Positions 11,762 to 22,912 of a stretch of 64,000 nt of DNA are shown piece by piece. The position numbers and the translations under genes were made by a program. This DNA comes from Patellaria atrata CBS 101060. Lineage: Eukaryota > Ascomycota > Dothideomycetes > Patellariales > Patellariaceae. The notes under the pieces are model-generated. The model searched no databases. It saw only the letters and a program-made list of their open reading frames with translations, and was not told the origin of the DNA. The stretch lies in contig MU006089.1 of assembly GCA_010093705.1 (NCBI GenBank), positions 3,133,838 to 3,197,837 of the forward strand, read 5' to 3'. The number at the start of each line of letters is the position of its first letter. Within the stretch, counting starts at the first letter, position 1.

Positions 11762-12984
11762 TCCGTAGCCGGAACCCCTATTCTTTGTTTTATACATAGA
11801 TGTCAGTTAGTGTCAAACGATCCATGTACAGATCAATAATTTAATACACACAATACAATGACAAATTGTAATTTGTGGAAATTGAGTAATATTATGCATT
11901 CGATTTCTCCGTTGACCCATTACCTAACCGGTCACGTTATCCGTGAGTCGGTGGTATTCGTATGCTTCCCTATCCCTTCCCCTACCCGTATGTCTACCTC
12001 CCAGTGGGTTTTCCGCACACTAACTGTACGGTTGGAAGCTCTCGTACACTTTGACTCTCCTATATTAGGAATCCTCGGGAGAGTGAGCGCGTAGGACTTG
12101 GAAGAATATCGATTTAAATTTTAGACTTGGAGTGTTCTTTGTTCTTTCCGGAAAATAGACTTTGACATGAACAGAACATGAACATCGAACCTAGGCTCCT
12201 CAGTATCCCAGGTGAGCTGGTACTAGAGAGATCCCTTAGGTGAGATGGTGGAAATCAATTTCCAAAAGAGCAGAGATGCTCGAATGAAACCCTAGAACTA
12301 TATCTAAAGTCTTGGCGTTCAAAAAAACCCTTTAAAAACTCACGAATTTTTTGGTCATTAGCTTAACGGATAGGAATAAAATAACTTCGTTCGGTTATCT
12401 ATACTCCTGATGAAAAATCTCGAAGATCCATGTGTGACATTAATTTTCGGTATATGGTGGTAAAAGTGAAATTTCAAAAACTTGAGAATGTTGATGCGTA
12501 GCGCGTTGAACGTCACGCGTGTTTTGGACGGGGGATTTTCGGCTTGTGTGACCTCGCTTAATCTACGGGGTCTACGGGGAACTATTATCAATATTGCGAA
12601 GGTGAATTTCCTTTCTCATGCACGATACACCTCCACAAACGAAAGTCCGATGTAACATATTACACCAAGTTTCTGATTAGCATGGGCGCAATAAGCCTTT
12701 AGAGATTTTATGAAAGGGAAAGGTTGAGCTATAGAGCTCATAGTGTACCTGCATTTCTAAGCTAGTAGGTGACTTGCTCCTATGTGAATAAACCCCTTTT
12801 CAAGTCTGACTCGTCCAAACCTCCAGGTCATGCCTTGAACATGTATCCATACGCCCAAGATATTAGACTATCCACTTATAAAACAAAGTAAATACTTGTA
12901 GAAGTCTAATCCACGTTATACACGGACATAGATCGTATACATCTTTTACTTAAAATTAAAATAGGAATAACTTTTTAATTAACA
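11762..12984. other. Intergenic, possible dispersed repeat
   Basis: No gene seen. Around 12360-12600 the text (tgaaaaatctcgaagat, then catgtg) recurs in diverged form near 23540-23760, in the same orientation and with further loose similarity to both sides. This may be an old dispersed repeat; its family is unknown to me. Confidence 0.4.
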
Positions 12985-13360
12985 TGCGCTTCAAAGTGCA
13001 CAACCCCAAACAGCTTGGACAGTCCGGCACGTATCGCACAGGTAAACTTTCTTGTCTCTGTGGTGTCCGGTTTGGATGTATAATCCAGGAGAATGACAGC
13101 GCTTGCTTGAACTGATTCTGTCCAGACCGCATTGCAGGCAGAATTCCAGCACGGCATCTTCGTCGTAAAGTCCCTTGATTTGGGTCGTAGCTGAAGGCTC
13201 TAGTTAATAGAAATTTCTTGCAATGGGAACAAGGTAACTTAGCTCCTTGAACTTCCTGAAGTGTCGATTAACTCGCTTGAGCATGAACTTGGCCACATGA
13301 GAGATGATCTCCAGTTGTATCTCGTCGGGAATGCTGAGGAGAGTGACTTTGGGAATGGAT
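12985..13360 (-). pseudogene. Decayed F-box/Cys-rich gene (family copy D, inverted)
   Basis: Read on the minus strand from about 13360: LLSIPDEIQLEIISHV, then KFMLKRVNRHFRKFKEL (the F-box), SHCKKFLLTRAFS (the CxxCxxFL module) and, in a further frame, CLQCGLDRISS ... YLCDTCRTVQAVWGC, which aligns with RCITCALRSG ... YGCTICKTAQ of copy C. These pieces need at least two frame changes, and the segment between F-box and CxxC is much shorter than in copy C. It is therefore an inverted, deleted copy of the copy C type. Confidence 0.7.
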
Positions 13361-13761
13361 TTGGATTTTGTATTGTCCGTGTTAGATCCGTTGAGGGAGG
13401 GTAGTGCTATATCTGATAACTGTCAACCAATCTGCAATAACAGATACAAGCAAAGGTCGGAAAATTACCCATATTCTCTTGTGAGAAGTGAAGAGGTTGT
13501 CATAGGTAGCATGTTTATTCTTTCAGAGACCCTACTTATATCATGCACAGCGCAAGTTATCTTATCGATTGTGCAAACGCCGATGTAGTTACGTATGAGC
13601 GTTTCCATGGGCCTTCTACAAACAATAGAATGAACGGTATACATATATCAACGGATCCTAGTCGTGGTCAGGAAGTACACAACGAGGAATATACACGAAA
13701 ATTTCCAGAAAGAAATCATCTTCCAGCACTAACCATCATATACCCTCAATATGGTCCCCAA

Positions 13762-14112
13762 ACCACCATGCACCATCCTCAGCCCTCCAGACGAGTTACA
13801 CCTCCAAATCATTTTTTTTACCTCGACTTCAAATCCAAATTCAAGTTCATACGCGTGAATCGCCACTTCAGGAGCTTTAAGGAACTCCCATCCCCAACAG
13901 ATGTCTCCGAAAGACGTGCTGCATAGGAGCGCCTGGACACCTTTCTCGAATACCGTGATGCAGGCGTCATTTCTTATCTCAAGTATCCTTGCATGTCCTG
14001 TAAGCGGTTCCTCTCTTGCAGAAAGTTTAGCGAGGATAGGTTTAAGTTCACGAAGCGGGTATATCGGTCGTCGTACTGCCTCGGATATGAGGTGGAGCGC
14101 TACGGTTCTTGA
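13762..14112 (+). pseudogene. Decayed F-box/CxxC gene (family copy E)
   Basis: Copy C type. Seen: SPPDELHLQII (F-box start), a frame change at the run of T near 13807-13814, KFIRVNRHFRSFKELPSP, a TAG just after SERRAA (near 13922), then ERLDTFLEYRD, KYPCMSCKRFLSCRKF and FKFTKRVYRSSYC, ending at TGA 14110-14112. The second half of the copy C Cys-rich region is missing. Motif order and spacing identify it as a truncated, broken relative. Confidence 0.72.
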
Positions 14113-14513
14113 CTTGGGGGTTAGTACGTAAGAGGTGTACGTATACTGTACTGCCGTAAGATCTGGTTGGAATCTTGACTAACTAGTCAGCTATTATTGT
14201 TATTACGGCTGGTTCAGCACAACTTTTCTACAATTTACCAACTCAGATATATATGTAGGCGTGTAGTATATCAAAAGAGGAAATCCGGATTTTGGTGTGA
14301 GAAAGTTAGAGCCTAAGGAGGATTTATGTGAATCGAAGTAAACCAAATGCTAAATCAAGTAGTCACAAAACAGGAAGTCATGGAATGAATGCGCCTGCAT
14401 CAATGTCAGATATATGCCATGTCTCAACTCATGCTATATTCATGAAAGTTCTATATGTGTACCCGTCCCTCACCCTTGTCTCAACCATACCATCATACAA
14501 CACCACTACATAA
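14113..14513. other. Intergenic, no gene seen
   Basis: About 400 nt between decayed copy E and the 3' end of the F-box/LRR-like gene. No supported feature. Confidence 0.45.
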
Positions 14514-16758
14514 TCAGCTCGGTGGAAACCCATGGAACAACCACGCCCACTTGCTTTGTCTCTGATTCTGATCAAACTCGAAGGAAAGCCCTCTCAGAAG
14601 CCGCACACTCGGCTCATCATTCCACATCTCCTTACCAAAGAGGTGGTTCTCAGCAATCCGCTCGAAAGGGTCACGAGCATCATCAGGTATCTTCGCTCTG
14701 TATACGAATGTCTCACTAGGTGCGTACGGATCGGAAGCACCAAACGCAAGAATGGGCCATGTGATACCGGCGCTGTCGCCGTGTTGTCTCCTGAGGTCGC
14801 TTATATGTTCGTAGAGGAGGTCGGCCATGCAATAGTCATAGTCATCATCGATGCCTACCTTCTCAGATACGTAGGGGTTGAACCAAGGGGCTGGGTAGTT
14901 GAGGATATTGAGCAAGCTGAGACGAAGGTTTAGGATGACTGCGTCCTAGAAGAACGTGAGTAACTGATTGCGAAATTTAATTGGAGTGGAGGGATTTGAA
15001 TTTCAACTTACGAACAGATCTGTAAACTCGCGGTTGCTGAATGTCTCCCTATGCTCCGCATTGGAGACTCTGGCGCTAAGGTCTGCGTGAAAGCGTTGAC
15101 CTCTGATTTGAAAGGAGGGAAAGGGTATCCCCAGATGCTCTAGCCGAGTGCAAGACTTGAGGAATTTAGCGAGTGAAACAGAGTCGTAGGCATGAAATTC
15201 GTCTATGAGTCCTGGGTCGTCCTCAGGGTCACTGGGTTCTACGATGCCATCTCCCGACCGTACATTTATGTATAGTAATTTCAAAGACTGACACTGTCTT
15301 GAGAGGTAATCCATTTTCGGTAAGGAACCATCCTTCTCTTTAACTCCTCTTAGGCTGACGTATAGTGCTTTAAGTTGGTTCTGGGGAAGGCCGTGCAACA
15401 GCTTATTGAGTGCGCCCGGGGTGGATTTATTTACGGGCAGATAAGGTGCTTCACTGTGAACTAGTTCGATCTCCTTTAGCTTTGAAACATCATTACTCAC
15501 AATATCCCAAAGCAGAAGATCTGCTCGAAAACAGTAGCTTAGCGATAGGTGCTCAACGTTCGTGAGTTCGAAAAGTCGACCCCAGGAGCTCTGATATTTG
15601 GAAAGCTCTACATCGAAAAGACTGAGCCTTCTAAGGGAAGATGGGCTCTGAATTTCCAAGGAGTGTAGTACCCTAGAAGGATCGCTAAAGTGCATAGTCT
15701 CTGGATTGTTCGGGTCGAAATCTAAGCGATAATTCCTCAAGTCCAGCTGGAGGTCTGTGATCCGGTGATGTGCAAGTATCTGACACACGAGTTGTAATGT
15801 ATGCTTATCATGTACTATTGAATTCAAAGCAGAGACACGTTCCAGGTGATTTAGAGAGGAGGTCAAAGTGCTTGGACCCTCGGAACTGTATAAGTTGTCG
15901 CGCTCTCTGCGTTCTCTCTTTCGGACCTCTCCAGGTATTAGTGGAGAAGTCACCCAGGGGAATAATCCGGGTAGACTGAACATAATGGATTTGAGTCCTT
16001 TCTGTCGTCTCCATAGGTCCAAGGTTTCAAGAATAGGCATTGGAAAGTGTGCAAACCACCTAAATTAATAGTCAGCACTGATTATGTATCTCGTTGTCTA
16101 TCAGTACATTCCCCGTCCACTGTATGCGAATAATCTATTAAGAATAGATTTAACTACCATGCACCCGACTTAGAGTGTCCTTGACTCTGCTATACAGTGT
16201 GAAAATCCTTACGGAGGGTTCCCAGTCGTACATAAAACTTAATCGGATAGCGAAAAAGGAAGAGACATACTGGAAGTCAGTTAATTGATCTTTCGGCAAA
16301 ATATAAATGAGATTCGACAGTCTATCATATAGCCGCGCTGCTATGTCTTGGTCTTCCACAGGAGATTTTCCAAAGTTTGGGCAACCTAGAATCTTAACTA
16401 CGCGGACATATGGCAAACCAGGGTTATGTTTTGACAATAAGCTATCATATCTCTCGCTGGATTCAAACATTAGGTCGAGACTGATATCGAGACGAAGATG
16501 GTTATAGAGGTGGAAGAGACCAAGTGAATGACATTTGCGGTTCACTCGGAGCAGGTAGGGCATATCGTTATTGTTATTTACCTTTAGATGTCAGTCATAA
16601 TTCTCGGGGGAGCGAAGAGATATAACCCATACAAAACTGAATATGCAATTCAAGACATCTTCATTCAGATCGAGGAGGTTATTCTGAGCTCTTTGACCTG
16701 TAGACCTAGAGAGATTTCTGATAGGTAGAGAAAGCGTATCCGTGCCTAATGTAGACAT
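14514..16758 (-). CDS. F-box / leucine-rich-repeat-like protein
   Basis: Four exons on the minus strand: 16758..16633, 16581..16196, 16059..15012, 14945..14514; phases agree throughout (663 aa). Exons 1-2 join to LLDLNEDVLNCIFSFVNNNN then LLRVNRKCHSLGLFHLY, an F-box-like start. The middle has irregular Leu-rich strands (HSLEIQSPSSLRRLSLFDVE, VEHLSLSYC, LKEIELVH, LKALYVSLRG, LKLLYINVRSG) as in fungal F-box/LRR proteins. The C-terminal exon carries no motif I know. Donor 2 (GTATAG at 16195) is weak, but it is the only one I found that gives a consistent phase into FAHFPMPILETLDL. A role as an SCF substrate receptor is inferred from architecture. It lacks the CxxC module of the neighbouring F-box family, so it is not a close copy. 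Confidence 0.7.
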
Positions 16759-18033
16759 ATCGACTAAATTAAATGGCTAAGAACTGATAATTGGAAGTAA
16801 AAAGTTGAAGAGGATACGCTGAAGAGAATGGAATGTTTTAAAGGGGGCTAATGATATGTAAAAGAGCAATAGATCGGCTTAGGTCGCTGTATTGCATATG
16901 GTTAACAAAGCCAGCACAGCTCAGTTATATGAACAAAAGTGGAAGATAAGCTGACATATACACTTGATACTGTGCTGTAGTATGACGTTGGCGATGTATC
17001 CTCGACGTGCGTTGCAAATCATCTGCTCTCATGAGCCTTCAATTGCACGTTGACTATATGCAATTGTTTTTAATTTACACTGAGCTACGATTTATACCCA
17101 GGAGAGAATTGGGAGTAATGCTATTAAGATCATGGTTGGCTTATACTGGTCCTCCCCTTCAACTCTCCCTTTGAGATCTCCATTTCAGTCAGTTCAGATC
17201 AAATTCTGCGGAATCGAAGGGGTAACTTGTAAGTGGAACCCGAAGATACTAAATGTGAGATTTTATACCGCGTGTCATTCCTAACATGAGTCAGGTCCAG
17301 GGAATGGTTGACTCTATTCGATTCCTATCATGCTACGTTTCTCCTCCCTTCATATGTAGCACTAAGAGTTGGTAGATGTTGAGCAGTCTGTAGTTACGCA
17401 ATTCTTGATAAAAGGTGATGCTGCTTGACAGTATTCCCGTCGTTTTTCTAGAGAGCGGGTTGGGATTTTGAGTAGATATGGTGGGATAACGGACATCCTT
17501 ACGCTCTCCCTCGACTAAATTTTAAAGGAAATAACATGTATGAGGTCGTAAAAGCGGGACACTGCCCAGAATGTTGACATAATAGTTATAAGTTTGGTGA
17601 AGCTTTTGTTGTTGTTGCTCAGGTGTTGTCGTTTTCGGATTTGCGGCTTGATTAGGTTAGACTCATCCCGTGATCGTGTGTCTCTTTGTGTCGCTTTTAC
17701 CGCAGCATTGCCTGTTAATCAGATTCCTTATCGATGATAGGACTTTGAATTTGTCCCAACAGGAGTAATTAAAGCAGAAAAGCCTGAGAACTCCCATAGT
17801 ACTTTATCTGTAGGCTTCCTTTATGGTGACTGATTGACAGGCGTGTACCTCTCAGACCAGGCTCTGACTGGCCGCTTCTTCACACGTCATTCGCGTACAT
17901 TTTTCTACAGCCGCCCAAGCTCAAGCTCTTCCAACCATTTCGCAAACACCAACACGTCGCTCACGCGATCAACGACAACTTAACTCGACCAGCTTGAAGG
18001 AAGCCAACCTCTCTCATTTCTAGAGTGATCAAG
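16759..18033. promoter_or_regulatory. Divergent intergenic region, F-box/LRR gene (-) / elongase (+)
   Basis: About 1.3 kb with no supported coding sequence. It serves as upstream DNA for both flanking genes. A pyrimidine-rich stretch lies near 17860-17960 ahead of the elongase start, probably its leader. Confidence 0.45.
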
Positions 18034-20408
18034 ATGTCTAGATTCAACGTGTCGCTGTCCCCACCGCCGCCTTTACTGTTCAAGTTCCCTCCAGATCCGT
18101 CGCCGCCTACCCTTCCGCCGCCCTCAGACGAGCGCACGCTTGCAAGCCCATTTCCTATCAACCCGAAGTTCTACAACAATGCCTTGGATTGGAGAATTCC
18201 CATAATCTTTGCTACCTCCTATTTCGTGGTGGTTACTGTGATGAACTGGTGGAATCGTAAACGCGGGAACAAACCGTTCTGGATTAGCACTACAAGGCCA
18301 TTCTACGCTTTCGTCATTCTACACAATATTCTCCTTGCAGTCTACTCCAGTTTGTCATGTTACGCAATGATTTGGGCTTTGAAACGGTCCCTTCCGCACT
18401 GGACCGAACCTGATCTCGTAGTGCGCGTTACCGACGCCTTGTGCAAGATGCATGGTCCTCGAAACTTGGGTGATGCTACCTCGTACAACCCTGAAACTGA
18501 GCAATGGGAGTTCAAGAACCCAATCATGAAGCTTACTGAATTCGGTACACCTGATCCTACGGACGTTGGCAGGATGTGGAATGAGGGACTTGCATTCTGG
18601 GGCTGGTTCTTCTACCTCTCCAAGTTCTATGAAGTGTTGGATACTGCAATTATCCTAGCAAAAGGAAAGAGGAGCTCAACTTTGCAGAAGTACCATCATG
18701 CTGGTGCTATGGTCTGTATGTGGGCTGGCATACGTTATATGTCTCCACCTATTTGGATGTTCGTGTTGGTTAATTCCGGGATACATGCACTCATGGTAAG
18801 AATGCTTCCGATACGGTTCTGGATTCCAGAATCATTTCATGTCATCGCGTTCTAGACATACGCATTACGAACGTGTTGATGAACTGACTGGTAATATAGT
18901 ATACGTACTATACGCTCTCAGCGCTTGGTGTTCGTATACCTCGTAAGCTCAAGCAGACCCTCACAACGATGCAAATCGCCCAATTCGTTGTGGGCGCAAG
19001 CTACGCAGCCGCTCATCTCTTTGTCAATTACACTATACCAGTTTCGCTACCCTACACTTTCATGAAGACGGTCTCCAATGTTTTTTCTACCGTATCCACG
19101 GCCTTTCCCTCCGCTACTAACTCTGCTACCGCCTCGGTTGTTACTGCAGGCGTCGGGAACATGCTAAAGAAATTTGTTTACCGTGCAGCTCAGATGGAGG
19201 GTCTGGCTGGAAATGTCGAACAAGATCACACCTTGCAGATTTTCGAACAGGTAGCAGAGCCTATTGAGCATATTATCAATGAGGTGAAACACCATATCAC
19301 AAAGGAGGTCCGATATGAAGACAGTACCGAAACGGTTTTTTGCATTACAACGAGTGGGCAGTCTTTCGCGATATGGTTAAATGTCGTATATCTTCTTCCA
19401 TTGACCGGTCTCTTTATCCGCTTTTTCATACGGTCTTATTCGAAGCGTACCGCCTCGACTACTAAGCATCCTACACAGACGAATGAGTTTGGCAAGTCAA
19501 TTAATGACGCAGCTAAAGGTGTTTCGCACAAACTCGACAGTTTAGACAAGAAGTTTGAAGACAAGGTAAGCGAAGTGGGTGTCCAGTTTTCCCAAACCGT
19601 CTCTAAGACGGTGCAACAGACGTTCGAGGGCATGAAAGGAACTGGCGCAGTCGTACCGGAAAAGATGAAGGAGATCGAAAAGGAAGTGAAGGAGGCTGGA
19701 GAGAACTTCACGAAAAAGCTGAAGTCAGAATTGAGAGATTTAAACGGTGAGAACGGCCATGAGGCAAAGGAAAGCGCCAAGAAAAAGTATGAAGAGACGA
19801 AGAAAATGTTAAAGGACGGATTCAACGACGGAGTCTCAAGCTTCCAGGAAAAATTGGAACGAGCTTTGAGCCCTGAAAGAAATGGACAGCGCAAAACGAT
19901 CATGGAGGAGACAAAAGATAAGGCGGAGAATGCGAGTGAGAAGATCAAAGGAGAGATCAAGTCCTCCGCTGAGACAGTAAAGAGCGGAAGCAAGACCCTG
20001 ACAGAGGAGTCTCGCGAGACAGAAAGGTCTGAAACGACTCAAGACATTGAAAACGACCCCAGGGCTTTCGCAGATGTAGTAAATAACCGAAGCAATGAGG
20101 AAGCAGAGGAGTCGAAGAAGGAAGAAGAAGAGTGGAAGCAGGAATACGAAGGAGCATCCTCCCCCGATGTTGAGCGATCTTGGGCCGAAGTTGTGAAAGA
20201 AAGCTCGAGCGAAGACACGGAATCTAAGGAGGAGACAACGGAATCTATGGAGCAGGCGACTATGGAGTCTAGGGGGGAAACAGCTTCTGATATCAACAAT
20301 GATTCACGGTCGTGGGCGGAGGTAGTAACGGAGGGAGTCGATGGTGATGCATCTGAACCGAAGAAGATGGACATGACCACCGAACAGGCAGATAAAGACG
20401 ACTCGTGA
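18034..20408 (+). CDS. ELO-family fatty acid elongase with long charged C-terminal tail
   Basis: Two exons, 18034..18795 and 18900..20408 (756 aa). The elongase core spans about residues 40-430. Seen: KFYEVLDTAIILAKGK, the histidine box as LQKYHHAGAM (His221-His222), NSGIHALMYTYY (HxxMYxYY, formed across the intron), TLTTMQIAQF (TxxQxxQ) and several hydrophobic spans, ending near LNVVYLLPLTGLFIRFFI. Such enzymes condense malonyl-CoA with long-chain acyl-CoA in the ER membrane. The box has Gln where the first His of HxxHH usually sits. The tail (about 430-756) is Lys/Glu-rich, probably helical, with three related motifs FADVV, SWAEVV, SWAEVV near the end. Ordinary Elo proteins are 300-350 aa, so the tail is unusual. 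ATG 18034 (MSRFNVS) is the first true ATG. Confidence 0.88.
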
Positions 20409-21517
20409 CGACATATAGGAGTTATATGATGGTTAGCGAACAGCTGTGTATCATTTCAAGCACTGTAGAATTACCGTGAGTTAGTAATGGAGTTATTTAT
20501 CTCTTCCACCGTCGTGCCATTCCTCGCCTACCGTAAGCTCGCTTTTTGAAAAGGTCTAGACTCCTGTATGGGAAGCTAGAAATGTACGAATGACGCTCTA
20601 ATCCTACACGGAGTTGATCTTACAGGCAAGGAAGGTTAGTCAATACAGCTGAATCCCCGGTCTTCTAGCAATCCTTTGGTAAGCGTAGCATAAAGGGGAT
20701 ACGCGGAGTTCCTCTCTTCTATCAAACCCTGATCACGAAAGGGAGTTGAAAACGGCCATAGTGAACACTAATCATTTTTTCCACAATGGGAATTCCCTTT
20801 TCAACAGCTTTGTGAAGTGGTGCTTGTCCGTTCATGCGCCTTTCGTAACCGTTCATGATGGTTACACCATGTTCATGTTTCCTTTTAAACCTTAGAACCT
20901 ACAGTATTAGAGGAAGGTGGCAGAACTCAGAACCTTAGCAAGTACTTAATAGAGCTTTCCAGCCAGCAAGGCTGCATGTTTATCATGCATAGCATATCTC
21001 CGGGACGTTGATCGATCAACGGGCCGAACCGAAAAGGGTCAATTCTCCACATTGACGATCAACGCGATCACCGATTAGGAAGCTCGCCTCTCCTTTCCCC
21101 TCCATCCCCTCCATCCCCTTATCAACGTTCGCCCACATCAACATCGATACTTATGTCGCAAAGTAGATGAATCTACCCTAGCACCAAAGGCCACACCCTC
21201 CTCTCACCTTCCGTCCTGGCAGGAGTCAAGACTTCTCGACGAGGAGGCTGGGCTAGGCATCTCTTGTCTTCTTCCTTATTCAGTGTAGATTTTAATATAC
21301 ACTCGCCCATTCAACGCAAACTCACCATATCTCTATACAGCGAGTGGACCTAGCAGCGCAGAAATGAGTTGTGCACCGGTGATAGAAGTGATAGGGAAGA
21401 CCAAGTTCCACAGGGGTAATACATGACGATGAAGACATAAAGAGCGCATGTTTTCTTGCGTTTCGAACTCATCATCGACGCAGAAGATCTCACAGTTTAG
21501 TCAACTCTTAGTTCAAG
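20409..21517. other. Intergenic upstream of aminopeptidase
   Basis: No gene seen. It contains a CT-rich tandem (ctccatccc repeated near 21105-21120) and an AT stretch ttaatatacac near 21292 that could be a core promoter element for the aminopeptidase gene about 220 nt downstream. Confidence 0.4.
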
Positions 21518-22912
21518 ATGAAACCTTCTATTTCTCTTCTAGCGCTTATGGCCTCTTCGGCCGTTGCGCTTACAATTCCTACGACCGACGTAGAGGTTGA
21601 GGTAGATACACTAGCAGAACGAAAGGTGCTCTACGTCATTGAACTCGCACCTGGAGAGACGAAACAGGTTACTGAGGAAGAGAAATGGGAGCTCAAGAAA
21701 GTAAGTAATCTATATTTCAAAACGGAAACAAAAAAGACGAGCCTGGATACCGCGTGTAGAATTGTCTAAAACGTGACAACAGCGAAGAAGCTGTCTATAA
21801 GATGCCTCAATGCTCAGCTACAAATTGAAATATCAGATGGAGATATAAAGTATAACATGAGACTTACATCATGTATAGGAGGGCAAGCACTTCATTGACA
21901 TCACCGACTACCAAGCCGTTGAAAATGCCCACCTCAATAGCCGTCAGATGTCAGCAGCTGCATTTCCCACTACGATCACCCAACAGACTAGAGTCAATCC
22001 ATTGCTGAGTCAACTCAATAAGGCCAACCTACAGTCCAACCTTCAGACCTTCACCAACTACCAGAACCGGTACTACCGTAGTTCCTACGGACAGCAGTCC
22101 TCCCAATGGCTACTCCAGCGTGTGCAAGCTGTCATCAGCGCTTCCGGCTCAACTGTTGCGACTGCTCGCGCGTTTACTCACTCATGGGGCCAGAGCAGTG
22201 TTATTGCTACTATTCCCGGAACGAGCACCAAGACAATTATAATCGGCTCTCACCAGGACAGTATCAATCTCAACTCCCCATCTACCGGCCGAGCCCCTGG
22301 CGCAGATGACGACGGTAGCGGTACCGTCACCATTCTTGAGGCTCTTCGAGTCCTCCTCACCGATTCCCGGGTAAAGGCTGGCCAAGCACCGAATACCATC
22401 GAATTCCACTGGTATGCGGCCGAGGAGGGTGGATTGCTTGGCAGCCAGGCCATCTTCAACAATTACAAGAGCGCCGGCCGCAATGTTAAGGCTATGCTCA
22501 ACCAAGACATGACCGGCTATATCCGAGGCACACTCGATGCGGGAGCGAGAGAGAGCGTCGGTATCGTGACAGATTATGTGGATGCTTCTCTTACCGAATT
22601 CATCCGCAAGGTTATTACTGCGGTAAGATACTTAATGTTGCTTCTGGCTTTTACAAGTGCTGATAGCATTGGTAGTATTGTACAATCCCATACGTCAACA
22701 CCCAATGTGGTTATGCCTGCAGCGATCACGCTTCAGCTAGCAGGGCTGGATACCCATCTGCTTTCGTTATCGAGGCTAAGATGGAGTATACTAGTGATTT
22801 GATCCACACGACTGGTGATACGCTGTCGACGGTTAGTTATGATCATATGATTCAGCATGCTAGAATGACCACTGGTTTTGTGTATGAGCTCGCTTTTGCG
22901 ACCAGCTTGTAG
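21518..22912 (+). CDS. Secreted leucine aminopeptidase, M28E (LAP1-type)
   Basis: Three exons: 21518..21700, 21879..22622, 22676..22912 (387 aa, the normal length of fungal LAP1). The signal peptide ([18 protein letters not shown]) is followed by a propeptide with [19 protein letters not shown], joined across intron 1. Zinc-ligand motifs of M28 are visible: GSHQDS (His), [10 protein letters not shown] (bridging Asp), [10 protein letters not shown] (catalytic Glu and zinc Glu), NQDMTGY (Asp) and, in exon 3, IHTTGDT (His). Exon 3 also carries [19 protein letters not shown]. It is an extracellular enzyme releasing N-terminal residues, often Leu, from peptides, used in nutrient acquisition. Intron 1 is 178 nt, longer than others here. 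All key residues are present, so it should be active. Confidence 0.93.

Noticed and set aside
19436-19993. 185-codon frame on the minus strand
   Set aside because: Antisense of the Lys/Glu-rich elongase tail; no motifs.
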